DNA of 64,000 nucleotides. Origin: an uncultured Oscillospiraceae bacterium. GTDB lineage: Bacteria > Bacillota > Clostridia > Oscillospirales > Oscillospiraceae. Below the pieces are notes generated by a model. The model made no database searches and was not told the DNA's origin. It was given only the letters and a program-made list of their open reading frames with translations. Position 1 is the first letter of the stretch, and each line of letters begins with the position of its first letter. This document shows positions 15,733 to 24,032 of the stretch, one piece after another. Location: contig CAJUQN010000007.1 of the NCBI GenBank assembly GCA_910588625.1, positions 1 through 64,000 of the forward strand. Reading direction: 5' to 3'. The position numbers and the translations under genes were made by a program.

Positions 15733-16906
15733 GATTTACCCCCAAAATACCACTAACCTTGACCGCCGAGACGATTTCCTCCATAGTAGAAACCGGTAAC
15801 ACCAGCGCAAAGCGCACATACCCCTCCCCTAGCCTGCCAAAGGCGGCGCCAGGTGTACACAGCAATCCGGTACGATCCAACAGTTCAAAACAGAACTGTG
15901 CTGAATCGGTATACCCTGCTGGGATCGGCGCCCAGACGAACATACTGCCCTGGCTGTCCGGCACATTCCAACCGATAGACCGTAGTCCGCCACACAGAGC
16001 ATCCCGCCGAGCCTGATACTCCATCCGGTTCCGGGCCACGCTGTCTTGCGGCCCATTGAGGGCTGCCGCAGCCGCGTGCTGGATGGGCAAAAACATCCCA
16101 TAGTCGATTTGAGAGCGGAGCCGCTTGAATGCTCCTATGATCTTCCGATTCCCTAACACAAAGGATACCCGAGCCCCGGTGAGGTTATAGGTCTTGGATA
16201 GGGAGTTAAATTCCACGCCCACCTCTTTTGCTCCTTCAAAGGCCAGGAAAGACTTGCCCACCCGTCCATCAAAGATAATATCGGAGTAGGCATTGTCATG
16301 GACGATGACGATATGATATTTTTTTGCAAAGTCAATCACTTTGGCATAGAACTCATCTGGTGCAGTCATTCCCAGCGGATTAGCCGGATAAGACACTACC
16401 ATGAACCGAGCTTTCTCTGCTAGGCTTTCATCAAAATGCTCCAAATCAGGCAAATAGCCGTTCTCAGCCATCAGCGGATAGTGCACACACTCCGCCCCAC
16501 ACAGATAGGGTCCCAGTTCGAAAATAGGGTAGCCAGGATCTGGCACCAGCACCACGTCTCCAGGATCGCACATAGTCCAGCCGATGTGCGTCAACCCCTC
16601 TTGGGAACCATACACCGCCATCAACTCATCCGGGCTCAATTCCACGCCATACCGCCGCTGATACCACCACTGTACCGCGTCTACCAGCTCGGGAGTCTCC
16701 CCCAACGAGTAGCGGTAGTTGCTCGGATCAGATGCTGCCTGGGTTAGTGCCTCCACAATATGGGGCTCGGGCAGAAAGTCCGGCGTACCGATGGACAGGT
16801 TATACACCAGCTTTCCCTGCGCCAGCCGCTCATTTTTCCGGTCATCCAGCACATTGAAAATTCCCGGCTGAAAATCCCTCATCCGGTCCGCAAATTTGAT
16901 TTCCAT
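15725..16906 (-). CDS. Class I/II PLP-dependent aminotransferase (DapL/AlaT-like)
   Basis: This 393-residue fold-type I aminotransferase has the PLP lysine at K238 in NSLSKTYNLTGAR, the NPLG turn at about 176, and DNAYSDI with the ring-nitrogen Asp at about 204. The sequence style is like LL-diaminopimelate aminotransferases and related alanine/aspartate enzymes; the amino-acid substrate cannot be fixed by reading alone. Length is normal. It begins 14 bp after ligA with GAGGG before the ATG, and it overlaps the nuclease gene at its end. No lysine-biosynthesis genes are nearby to support DapL specifically. Confidence 0.87.
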   Translation of the reverse strand: MEIKFADRMRDFQPGIFNVLDDRKNERLAQGKLVYNLSIGTPDFLPEPHIVEALTQAASDPSNYRYSLGETPELVDAVQWWYQRRYGVELSPDELMAVYGSQEGLTHIGWTMCDPGDVVLVPDPGYPIFELGPYLCGAECVHYPLMAENGYLPDLEHFDESLAEKARFMVVSYPANPLGMTAPDEFYAKVIDFAKKYHIVIVHDNAYSDIIFDGRVGKSFLAFEGAKEVGVEFNSLSKTYNLTGARVSFVLGNRKIIGAFKRLRSQIDYGMFLPIQHAAAAALNGPQDSVARNRMEYQARRDALCGGLRSIGWNVPDSQGSMFVWAPIPAGYTDSAQFCFELLDRTGLLCTPGAAFGRLGEGYVRFALVLPVSTMEEIVSAVKVSGILGVNHE

Positions 16907-16920
16907 GGGTCATTCCCTCT

Positions 16921-18945
16921 TTAACTTCTATTTTTCAGCTGAGCCAACAGGGCCTCACCATCTCCGTCCCGCTCCCCAACTAGAATAAGGAACTGTTCTT
17001 CGTCCAACACTGGGATGCCCAATTCCTGGGCCTTGCGTAGCTTGGAGCCCGCGGCCTCCCCGGCCACCACACACCCCGTCTTCTTAGATACGGAGCCGGA
17101 CACCTTGGCTCCCAAGGCCTCCAGCTTCTCCCCTGCCTCCTTGCGGGAGCAGCTGGACAGCTCCCCCGTCAGCACGAAGGTGATCCCCGCCAGCTTGTCC
17201 CCCACAGGTATAGTCTGGCTTTCCATATTCACTCCAGCCTCTTTCAAAGCGGCAATTAGGTGCTGACTTTGGGGTGCAGTGAACCATTTCGTCAGGTATT
17301 GGGCGGTGATACCGCCGATATCATCAATACCCGTGAGCTCCTCCTCAGTTGCCTGGGACAGCGCATCCAAGGACCCGAACCGGGCGGCCAAAATTTTTCC
17401 CGCTTTCTGTCCTACCTGCCGGATCCCAAAGGCATACAGCAACTTGGACAGGTCGTTTTGCTTGGACTTCTCGATGGCAGCCAGCAAGTTATCTGCCGAC
17501 TTTTGGCCCATCCGTTCCAGTTCCGCTACCTTGTCCCGCTCCAAGCAGTAGAGGTCGGCCGGAGTTTTGACCATGCCAGCATTCACTAAAGCCTCCACCA
17601 CCGCTGGGCCCAGGCCCTCAATGTCCATGGCGTCCCGGCTGGCAAAGTGAGTCAGATTTCTCCGCAGCTGAGCGGGGCATTCCGCTCCAGTACAACGGAT
17701 GTGGGCTCCATCTTCATCCCTTGCCACCGCCGCACCGCACACTGGGCAGAGCGCAGGCAGCAGATAGGGCTTCGTTCCCTCTGGACGCTTGTCCTTCACT
17801 ACGGACACGATTTCCGGGATGATCTCCCCTGCCTTCTGCACGATGACCGTATCCCCAATGCGGATATCCTTCTCGGTGATGAAATCCTGATTGTGTAGGG
17901 TGGCATTGGTTACAGTGGTGCCTGCCAACCGGACAGGAGATACCACCGCTTTGGGGGTTAGTACTCCGGTGCGGCCTACCTGAATCACAATATCCCGCAC
18001 TACGCTTTCCTTCTGCTCAGGCGGATACTTATAGGCCGCTGCCCAGCGGGGGAATTTGGCCGTCTCCCCCATTGCATCACGCCATGTTAAGGAGTTCACC
18101 TTTACGACCGCACCGTCGATATCAAATGGGTATTTCTCCCGCTGATCTCCCAGTTGGAATATGGCAGACTGGATCTGCTCCATATCGCCGGACAGCTGAT
18201 AGTCAATGACTTTGAACCGCAGAGAGCGCAGCCAATCCAGCCCAGCGCTATCCGTTTCAAAGGGCTCATGGTCGGTGTATTGGATATTGAAAACTACCAT
18301 ATCTAATCCCCGTACAGCGGCGATTTTGGGGTCTAGCTGACGCATGGACCCGGCAGCAGCGTTACGGGGATTGGCGAACAGACTCTCTCCCCGCAGTTCC
18401 CGCTCTTCGTTAAGCCGCTCAAACGTCTTTCGAGGCATATAAACCTCGCCCCGGACGATCAGCTGAGCAGGGGCATTCTCTAATTTCATGGGAACGGAAC
18501 GAATGGTGCGGATATTCTCTGTGACATCCTCCCCTACCTGGCCATCGCCACGAGTGGCGCCCCGAACAAATACACCATTTTCATACTCTAATGCCACCGA
18601 AAGTCCATCCACTTTGGGCTCCAACAGATATTCTGGCTCCATCCCGCTCTCCCGGACCCGGCGGTCAAAATCAAGCAGCTCGTCGGGGGAAAATACATCC
18701 TGAAGACTTTGCAGTGGCACCCGATGGATCACCTGCTGGAAGCTATCCAGCGCCTTTCCCCCCACCCGCTGGGTGGGAGAATCTGGTGTGATAAGCTCCG
18801 GGTGAGCTGCCTCCAAGTCTTCCAGTTCCCGCAACATACGATCATACTCGAAGTCGGAGATCTTGGGTGCATCCAGCACATAATAGTTATAGTTATGCTC
18901 GTTCAGCGTCTGTCGAAGCTGTTTGGCCTGAGTTTCGATGTCCAT
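16921..18945 (-). CDS. ligA: NAD-dependent DNA ligase LigA
   Basis: A full-length (674 residues) NAD-dependent DNA ligase for nick sealing in replication and repair. The adenylation motif KVDG is at residues 111-114, followed by the ATRGDGQVGEDVTENI block. A four-Cys zinc finger (CPVCGAAV...CTGAECP) lies around 404-430, then helix-hairpin-helix repeats and a C-terminal BRCT domain from about residue 590. The ATG at 18945 sits 1 base from the yunB stop, so it is cotranscribed with a sporulation gene. Many Firmicutes place ligA after pcrA; here no helicase is adjacent. Confidence 0.97.
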   Translation of the reverse strand: MDIETQAKQLRQTLNEHNYNYYVLDAPKISDFEYDRMLRELEDLEAAHPELITPDSPTQRVGGKALDSFQQVIHRVPLQSLQDVFSPDELLDFDRRVRESGMEPEYLLEPKVDGLSVALEYENGVFVRGATRGDGQVGEDVTENIRTIRSVPMKLENAPAQLIVRGEVYMPRKTFERLNEERELRGESLFANPRNAAAGSMRQLDPKIAAVRGLDMVVFNIQYTDHEPFETDSAGLDWLRSLRFKVIDYQLSGDMEQIQSAIFQLGDQREKYPFDIDGAVVKVNSLTWRDAMGETAKFPRWAAAYKYPPEQKESVVRDIVIQVGRTGVLTPKAVVSPVRLAGTTVTNATLHNQDFITEKDIRIGDTVIVQKAGEIIPEIVSVVKDKRPEGTKPYLLPALCPVCGAAVARDEDGAHIRCTGAECPAQLRRNLTHFASRDAMDIEGLGPAVVEALVNAGMVKTPADLYCLERDKVAELERMGQKSADNLLAAIEKSKQNDLSKLLYAFGIRQVGQKAGKILAARFGSLDALSQATEEELTGIDDIGGITAQYLTKWFTAPQSQHLIAALKEAGVNMESQTIPVGDKLAGITFVLTGELSSCSRKEAGEKLEALGAKVSGSVSKKTGCVVAGEAAGSKLRKAQELGIPVLDEEQFLILVGERDGDGEALLAQLKNRS

Positions 18946-18946
18946 T

Positions 18947-19612
18947 TCAGTTGTTCCCCTTATCCAAATTCAAATAGGTATCGGGCGTCTCTCCTACAAT
19001 TATAGTCTCTGCCACGCACACACTGTTACTGACCGATACCGGGATAATATTCCCCGGAAGGAACAAGCGCACCGTGGCCGTAATGTCCAAACAGATTTGA
19101 TGTAGTGTCTGGTTTACTCCAGCGGAGGTGAAAGAATTGGTGTAATCCGCGGTGACCTCGCCCACTGAGTCCACTCGCACCCGTACACAAGGCCCTGCAC
19201 CAGACAGCATCGGTTGGCCTGTCAGCGTTCCGAGGGGGACGCCCAGTGCGTCGCTGTCCAGGCCGTTGAGTTGTCGGATGACCGCCTCCACCACCTGACG
19301 TTTGAAGCGGCTATTTGCTGCGGTATTGCTGGTAAGGGCTGTCACTTTTCCTGCTGAATCTGTGGCAATTGTAACAAAATCCCCGTAGCTCATGTCATTT
19401 TCCTGGAGGCAGTTGTCCACCGCGATGTTGATAGCTTGGGTTATCAGATTGGCGGCCTGACTGGACGCCTTGGCCTCTAAAACCGGCAGCAACCGACTAT
19501 TCAAATTCTGAAGGAGCAGTCCAGCCGCCACCAATGCCCCCAATATTAGCGCTGCCGTCCGCAGTTCACGCTGACGCAAAATAACACGCAAGCGTTTTGC
19601 CTTTACACGCAT
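18947..19612 (-). CDS. yunB: Sporulation protein YunB
   Basis: This 221-residue protein has a basic start and one N-terminal membrane segment (about residues 19-37), followed by the YunB domain: AVDNCLQENDMSYGDFVTI, a PLGTLTGQPMLSGAGP block and VSVSNSVCVAETIIVG near the end. YunB is a sporulation protein of unclear biochemical role, under mother-cell control in Bacillus. The ATG at 19612 lies inside a 14-bp inverted repeat, and the AGAAGGTG ribosome site is in its loop (see separate entry). It is followed directly by ligA. Confidence 0.93.
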   Translation of the reverse strand: MRVKAKRLRVILRQRELRTAALILGALVAAGLLLQNLNSRLLPVLEAKASSQAANLITQAINIAVDNCLQENDMSYGDFVTIATDSAGKVTALTSNTAANSRFKRQVVEAVIRQLNGLDSDALGVPLGTLTGQPMLSGAGPCVRVRVDSVGEVTADYTNSFTSAGVNQTLHQICLDITATVRLFLPGNIIPVSVSNSVCVAETIIVGETPDTYLNLDKGNN

Positions 19613-19644
19613 ACAGTCACCTTCTATCAGGTAACTGTATGCGT
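19607..19644 (-). promoter_or_regulatory. Hairpin covering the yunB start codon
   Basis: Arms 19607-19620 and 19631-19644 pair over 14 bp with one mismatch and a 10-base loop. On the minus-strand RNA the yunB AUG is in the 3' arm and its AGAAGG ribosome site spans the loop. No U-run follows, so it is not a typical terminator; masking of translation is the likelier role. Confidence 0.6.
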
Positions 19645-19657
19645 TAAATAGCTCGGC

Positions 19658-20917
19658 CTATGCCCTCAGCAGCTCCTCCGCCGCCAGAAGGATACCGGTC
19701 TTGCCCGATTCATAGGTGAGACCGCCCTGGAGATAAACGGTATACGGCTCCCGCATGGGCGCATCGGCGGACAGCTCAATGGAAGCCCCCTGAATGAACG
19801 CCCCCGCCGCCATGATGACCTGGCTGTCATAACCCGGCATATCCCACGGCTCCGGGGTGACATAGGAGTCCACCGGGGCGCCGGACTGGATGCCTTTACA
19901 AAACCGCTTCAGCGCCTCCGGCCCGCCCAGATGAATCATCTGAATGATATCATGGCGGACCGCATCAGACCTAGGCTCTGTCTCATAACCCAGCAGTTCC
20001 ATAAGCTTGGCGGCAAATACGGCAGTTTTCAGCGCCTGGGCCACCGTGTGAGGGGCCATAAACAATCCCTGATACAGCAAACGGTTGTTTCCCAAGGTGG
20101 AGCCGCACTCCTTGCCGATTCCAGGACAGGTCAACCGCATCGCGGCCCCTTCCACCAGGTCTTTTCGTCCGGCGATATATGCCCCAGTAGGGGCCAGACC
20201 TCCACCGGGGTTTTTGATGAGCGAGCCCACCACCAAATCGGCCCCCACGTGGGTGGGTTCCTTTTCCTCCACGAACTCCCCATAGCAATTATCTACCAAA
20301 ATGGCGGCATTGGGGTTGTTTTCCCGCACAACAACACAAAGCTCCCTAATTTCATCCACAGACAAGGATGCCCGTGTCGCATACCCCTTGGAGCGCTGGA
20401 TGAGCACCGCTTTTACCTGGGGGTCACACACCGCCTGGGCCAATCCCTCCTTGTCAGGAGCATCGTTCACTAGCTCTACCTGACGATACCCCACGCCATA
20501 ATCCTTCAAAGAGCCATGTCCCTTATCCACAGCGCCCACTACACCCAACAGAGTATCATAGGGCGCGCCTACGGCGGACACCAGAATATCGCCCGCCTTC
20601 AATGCCCCAAACAGGGCACAGGTGATGGCGTGGGTCCCATTGACAAACTGAATGCGCACTAAAGCGTCCTCTGTTCCGAACAGGTCTGCATAAATCTCAT
20701 CCAGCTTGTCCCGGCCCAGATCATCGTAACCATAGCCGGTAGTGCCAGCAAAATAGCTCTCCGCCACCCGGTGCTCCTGAAATGCGGCCAGCACCCGCTG
20801 GGTGTTAACCTGGGCAATGGTGTCGATGCGGGCTAACTGCACCTCCAGTTCTTGCTCCGCCTGGACGGACAGAGCCCTGACCCGCTCCGAAATCTGTAAA
20901 GGCAAATCCATTGACAA
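19658..20917 (-). CDS. Methionine gamma-lyase family PLP protein (PF06838, 'aluminium resistance protein')
   Basis: This 419-residue fold-type I PLP enzyme has FAGTTGYGYDDLGRD near residue 57, the cofactor Asp/Tyr region ILVDNCYGEF near 207, and the PLP lysine K235 in GSLIKNPGGGLAPTG. The family is widespread in Firmicutes and is annotated as a cystathionine/methionine lyase relative, but the true substrate is not established. A TTG at 20917 fits an AGGA ribosome site 6 bases upstream; the ATG at 20911 is the alternative start. It begins 24 bp after the last M42 peptidase gene, in the same operon. Confidence 0.9.
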   Translation of the reverse strand: MSMDLPLQISERVRALSVQAEQELEVQLARIDTIAQVNTQRVLAAFQEHRVAESYFAGTTGYGYDDLGRDKLDEIYADLFGTEDALVRIQFVNGTHAITCALFGALKAGDILVSAVGAPYDTLLGVVGAVDKGHGSLKDYGVGYRQVELVNDAPDKEGLAQAVCDPQVKAVLIQRSKGYATRASLSVDEIRELCVVVRENNPNAAILVDNCYGEFVEEKEPTHVGADLVVGSLIKNPGGGLAPTGAYIAGRKDLVEGAAMRLTCPGIGKECGSTLGNNRLLYQGLFMAPHTVAQALKTAVFAAKLMELLGYETEPRSDAVRHDIIQMIHLGGPEALKRFCKGIQSGAPVDSYVTPEPWDMPGYDSQVIMAAGAFIQGASIELSADAPMREPYTVYLQGGLTYESGKTGILLAAEELLRA

Positions 20918-20941
20918 ATACCGTCCTATCTTGGTTTCTTC

Positions 20942-21940
20942 TTATTTCTCTAGCATACAGGTTGCGAAAGCCTCCACCAAGTCAACGCAGGCATTCACAT
21001 CGTTCCAATCCACCAGCTCCGTGGGCGTGTGGGTGTACCGGCACGGGATGGAGATGCCCCCAGCATACACGCCACCTCGGGTGGCTTGGATGGGTCCGGC
21101 GTCTGTGCCGCCAAATTGGAGTACATCCCGCTGAGCGGGGATGCCCTTCTCCTCTGCCAGCGCCATCAGCTTCTCCACCAGCGCTGGAGAGCAGATGACA
21201 GAACGGTCCATCACCTTCACTGCCGCGCCCTTGCCGCACAGGCAACTGGCCTGATGCTTGCGCTCCGGCTCGTCATCCGCACCGGTGACGTCCACCGCAA
21301 TGCCATAGTCCGGGTCGATGGCCCAAGCTGCCGTTTTGGCCCCGCGGGCGCCCACTTCTTCCTGGACAGAGAACACAAAATATAGGTTGTTATCTGTTTT
21401 TTCCAGCTGCTCCATTGCTGCGAGAAGCACCAAACAGGCGATCCGGTCATCTAGATAAGGGGAAATTACCCTCTTCCCTGCCTGTCGGATAGGTGCATCA
21501 TATACCGCTGCATCCCCCACTTGGACCAACCTTTTCGCCTCGTCCTCGTTGGTTGCGCCGATATCAATGAAAAGATCACTTATCTTCAGTTTGTCCCAAT
21601 CAGCGTCACTTTTGGCGCAAATCAAGCCAGTTGTACCGTTTTGAAAACGTACCGGCGTATACATCACCTCTCTGGCACTGACACCGCCCAGCATCCCCAC
21701 ATGGACAAAGCCCTTTTCGTCGATGTGGGTAGCCACAAACCCAATGGAATCCATGTGGGCGGAGAACATCACCTTGGGACCACTCCCTTTTTTATGGCAA
21801 ATCAAGTTACCCATGGTATCCCGGGAAATCTCGTCTACATAGGGTTTGGCCAGCTTCTCGATGACCTGGGAAATGTCCCGTTCACAGCCGGAAGGACCGA
21901 AAGCGAAGACCAACTCCGTCAAAGTTTTCATCATATCCAT
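20942..21940 (-). CDS. M42-family metallo-aminopeptidase (third of three tandem copies)
   Basis: Start chosen at the ATG at 21940, with AGGAGG about 8 bases upstream; the longer frame upstream lacks family similarity. The 332-residue protein has the M42 dinuclear zinc ligands: FSAHMDSIGF (His), YLDDRIACL (Asp), VQEEVGARGA (Glu catalytic pair), IAVDVTGADD (Asp) and YTHTPTE (His). Family members form large tetrahedral assemblies that strip residues from peptides in the cytoplasm. Its start lies 16 bases before the previous gene's stop would predict free ribosomes, so it is probably cotranscribed. The three copies differ clearly in sequence. Confidence 0.93.
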   Translation of the reverse strand: MDMMKTLTELVFAFGPSGCERDISQVIEKLAKPYVDEISRDTMGNLICHKKGSGPKVMFSAHMDSIGFVATHIDEKGFVHVGMLGGVSAREVMYTPVRFQNGTTGLICAKSDADWDKLKISDLFIDIGATNEDEAKRLVQVGDAAVYDAPIRQAGKRVISPYLDDRIACLVLLAAMEQLEKTDNNLYFVFSVQEEVGARGAKTAAWAIDPDYGIAVDVTGADDEPERKHQASCLCGKGAAVKVMDRSVICSPALVEKLMALAEEKGIPAQRDVLQFGGTDAGPIQATRGGVYAGGISIPCRYTHTPTELVDWNDVNACVDLVEAFATCMLEK

Positions 21941-21956
21941 ATCAGAAGACCTCCTA

Positions 21957-22979
21957 TCATCGCTCCGCCACAGCCTGGATAAACAGCCGGGCAAGGGCAA
22001 GAATCTGTTCCACATCGGAAATGCTGCACACACTGCTGGGCGCATGGAGATAACGCACTGCCGCCGAAATACCCGTAACCCGGACTCCGGCCTTGGTACG
22101 CTGGACGGCCTGTCCATCAGTGCCGCCGGACAGATAGTGCTTCATCTGCCAGGGCAGACCATTTTGTTCCGCTAGGCTCCGCAAAAGCTCAAATAACTCC
22201 CGGTCGTAGATGGCGCCCCCGTCCATCCAGGCCAGAGCAGGTCCCTTTCCGGGCCAGCACACCTGACGCTCCGGCTCCAACGCGGGGGTGTCAGCGGAGG
22301 TAGTACCCTCCAGAATTAGAGCTATCTCCGGCGTCACAGAAAAAGCCGCGCCAAAAGCTCCTCGAGTCCCTACCTCCTCCATAGTCGAGAACACAAAGGT
22401 GCAATCCATAGGCAGGTCTTCCTCCAACAGCTTCACCATGACGGCACAGCCTACTCGGTCATCAATGGCCTTGGCCTTGAGCATTCCGTCGCCAAATTCC
22501 ACCGCGTCACTAACAAAGGTTCCAATATCCCCCAAATCCACCTGGGACAGAGCCTCCTCCTTGTCTTTTGCGCCGATGTCGATATAGAGGTCGGTGAGCT
22601 TAGGCACTTTTTTCCGCTCCTCTGGGGTGGTCAGGTGGATAGCCTTTAATCCAATGACGCCGGGGACAGCCTTCTCCCCCACCATAACACGCTTACCCAA
22701 CAGGATACGGCGGTCAATGCCACCCACACAGCCAAATTTTAGGTAGCCTTCATCCGTCACCGACTTGATAATGAGACCCACCTCGTCCATGTGGGCGCAC
22801 AACATTAACTTATTCCCGGTGGCCTTCGTACCCCGCTTAAACACAATGAGATTGCCCAGCGCGTCCGTACGTACACCATCAGCGTGGTGCTCCACCCGGC
22901 GGCGGATATAGTTCCGTACCTGGTCCTCACAGGAGGACACACCGGAGAGGGAACACAGCATTTTTAGTGTCTCGATCAC
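21957..22979 (-). CDS. M42-family metallo-aminopeptidase (second copy)
   Basis: This 340-residue M42 peptidase has the ligand set LCAHMDEVGL, AIDDRVGCAV, TMEEVGTRGA, ALILEGTTSAD and YLHAPSS. The fourth ligand position is Glu (LILEG) where the sister protein encoded at 20942 has Asp, a change also seen among family members and possibly tied to metal or substrate choice. The ATG overlaps the stop of the preceding copy (22976-22979). It is likely a cytoplasmic aminopeptidase acting on peptides. The neighbouring copies suggest hetero-complexes or divided substrate ranges, which is inference. Confidence 0.93.
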   Translation of the reverse strand: MIETLKMLCSLSGVSSCEDQVRNYIRRRVEHHADGVRTDALGNLIVFKRGTKATGNKLMLCAHMDEVGLIIKSVTDEGYLKFGCVGGIDRRILLGKRVMVGEKAVPGVIGLKAIHLTTPEERKKVPKLTDLYIDIGAKDKEEALSQVDLGDIGTFVSDAVEFGDGMLKAKAIDDRVGCAVMVKLLEEDLPMDCTFVFSTMEEVGTRGAFGAAFSVTPEIALILEGTTSADTPALEPERQVCWPGKGPALAWMDGGAIYDRELFELLRSLAEQNGLPWQMKHYLSGGTDGQAVQRTKAGVRVTGISAAVRYLHAPSSVCSISDVEQILALARLFIQAVAER

Positions 22980-24010
22980 AGTATAACTCTCTCCTTTCCA
23001 ATATCCACCGCGAAGGCGGCCAGCAGCTGGGCGCAGTTTTCGATATCATTCAGCTCCACTACTTCTACCGGGGTGTGCATATATTTCAGTGGAATGGACA
23101 GCACAGCGGTAGCGATCCCCTCGTTGACTACCTGCATTGGCCAAGCATTGGTACCGCTGTTGCGCTCCATGACCTCTTTCTGGACAGCGATGCCAACCTG
23201 TTCCGCTTTGTCCAGCAGACGGCGGCTCATCCAGCGGGTGCAATTGGGACCTATGCCCACTGTGGGACCTCCGCCCAGGGCAAAAGACTCATCTTTAGAA
23301 CAGTCCGGGGTCCTTCCAAAAGTGACGTCTACCGCCACGCAGAAATCCGGCGCAATGGCTTGGGCTCCTACTTTGGCCCCCACGCCGCTGAACTCCTCGC
23401 AGACACTGCCCAAAATGTACAGATCAACATCCAGCTCTTTATCTTGAAGCAGCTCCGCTGCCCGCAGAAGAGCCATAAAACAGGCCCGGTCGTCCAGCGC
23501 CTTGGCACACACTTGGCGTTCCCCCAGAGAGTCGAAGCCCGCCCGGTATACAATGGGAGTCCCAACAGGGATGCGCCGCTCCGCCTCCTTCGCGCTCAGA
23601 CCCACGTCAATAAGCAAGTCCTTCAGCTCTGGAGCTTTTTCCCGCTCCTCTATTGACAGCACATGGGGCGGCAGACAGGCAACTACCCCCAGCATGGGTG
23701 GCTCAGTGAGGATGGTAACCTCCCGGTCAGGCAACATCCGGGTATCTACACCATTTGCCTGAAACCGCAGAAAGCCGTCTTTATGCCCGGTGACCATCAA
23801 CCCGACCTCGTCCAGGTGGGCGTCCAACAGCAGCTTTTTTGCCCCAGGCTTACCGCAGCGACGCACACCTACAACGCTTCCCAGCCGATCAAGCCACACC
23901 TCATCCATCAGCGGCTCCAGCAGAGCCCTTGCCTCCGATGCGGCGGCATACTCAAAGCCAGACGGGGCCCCCGCAGTACATAGCCGCTCCAAAATCTGTT
24001 TGATATCCAC
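22976..24010 (-). CDS. M42-family metallo-aminopeptidase (first copy)
   Basis: This 344-residue M42 peptidase begins with GTG at 24010 after AAGGA (6 bases). Ligand motifs are LLDAHLDEVGLM, ALDDRACFM, VCEEFSGVGAK, VAVDVTFG and YMHTPVE. The catalytic Glu pair is followed by FSGVGAK where the other two copies have VGxRGA, so this is the most divergent active-site loop of the three. It lies 22 bp after murD and overlaps the next copy by 4 bp. Cytoplasmic peptide turnover is the family role; specificity cannot be read. Confidence 0.93.
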   Translation of the reverse strand: MDIKQILERLCTAGAPSGFEYAAASEARALLEPLMDEVWLDRLGSVVGVRRCGKPGAKKLLLDAHLDEVGLMVTGHKDGFLRFQANGVDTRMLPDREVTILTEPPMLGVVACLPPHVLSIEEREKAPELKDLLIDVGLSAKEAERRIPVGTPIVYRAGFDSLGERQVCAKALDDRACFMALLRAAELLQDKELDVDLYILGSVCEEFSGVGAKVGAQAIAPDFCVAVDVTFGRTPDCSKDESFALGGGPTVGIGPNCTRWMSRRLLDKAEQVGIAVQKEVMERNSGTNAWPMQVVNEGIATAVLSIPLKYMHTPVEVVELNDIENCAQLLAAFAVDIGKERVIL

Positions 24011-24032
24011 TTTGTTCCTTGCTCCTTCTCAA

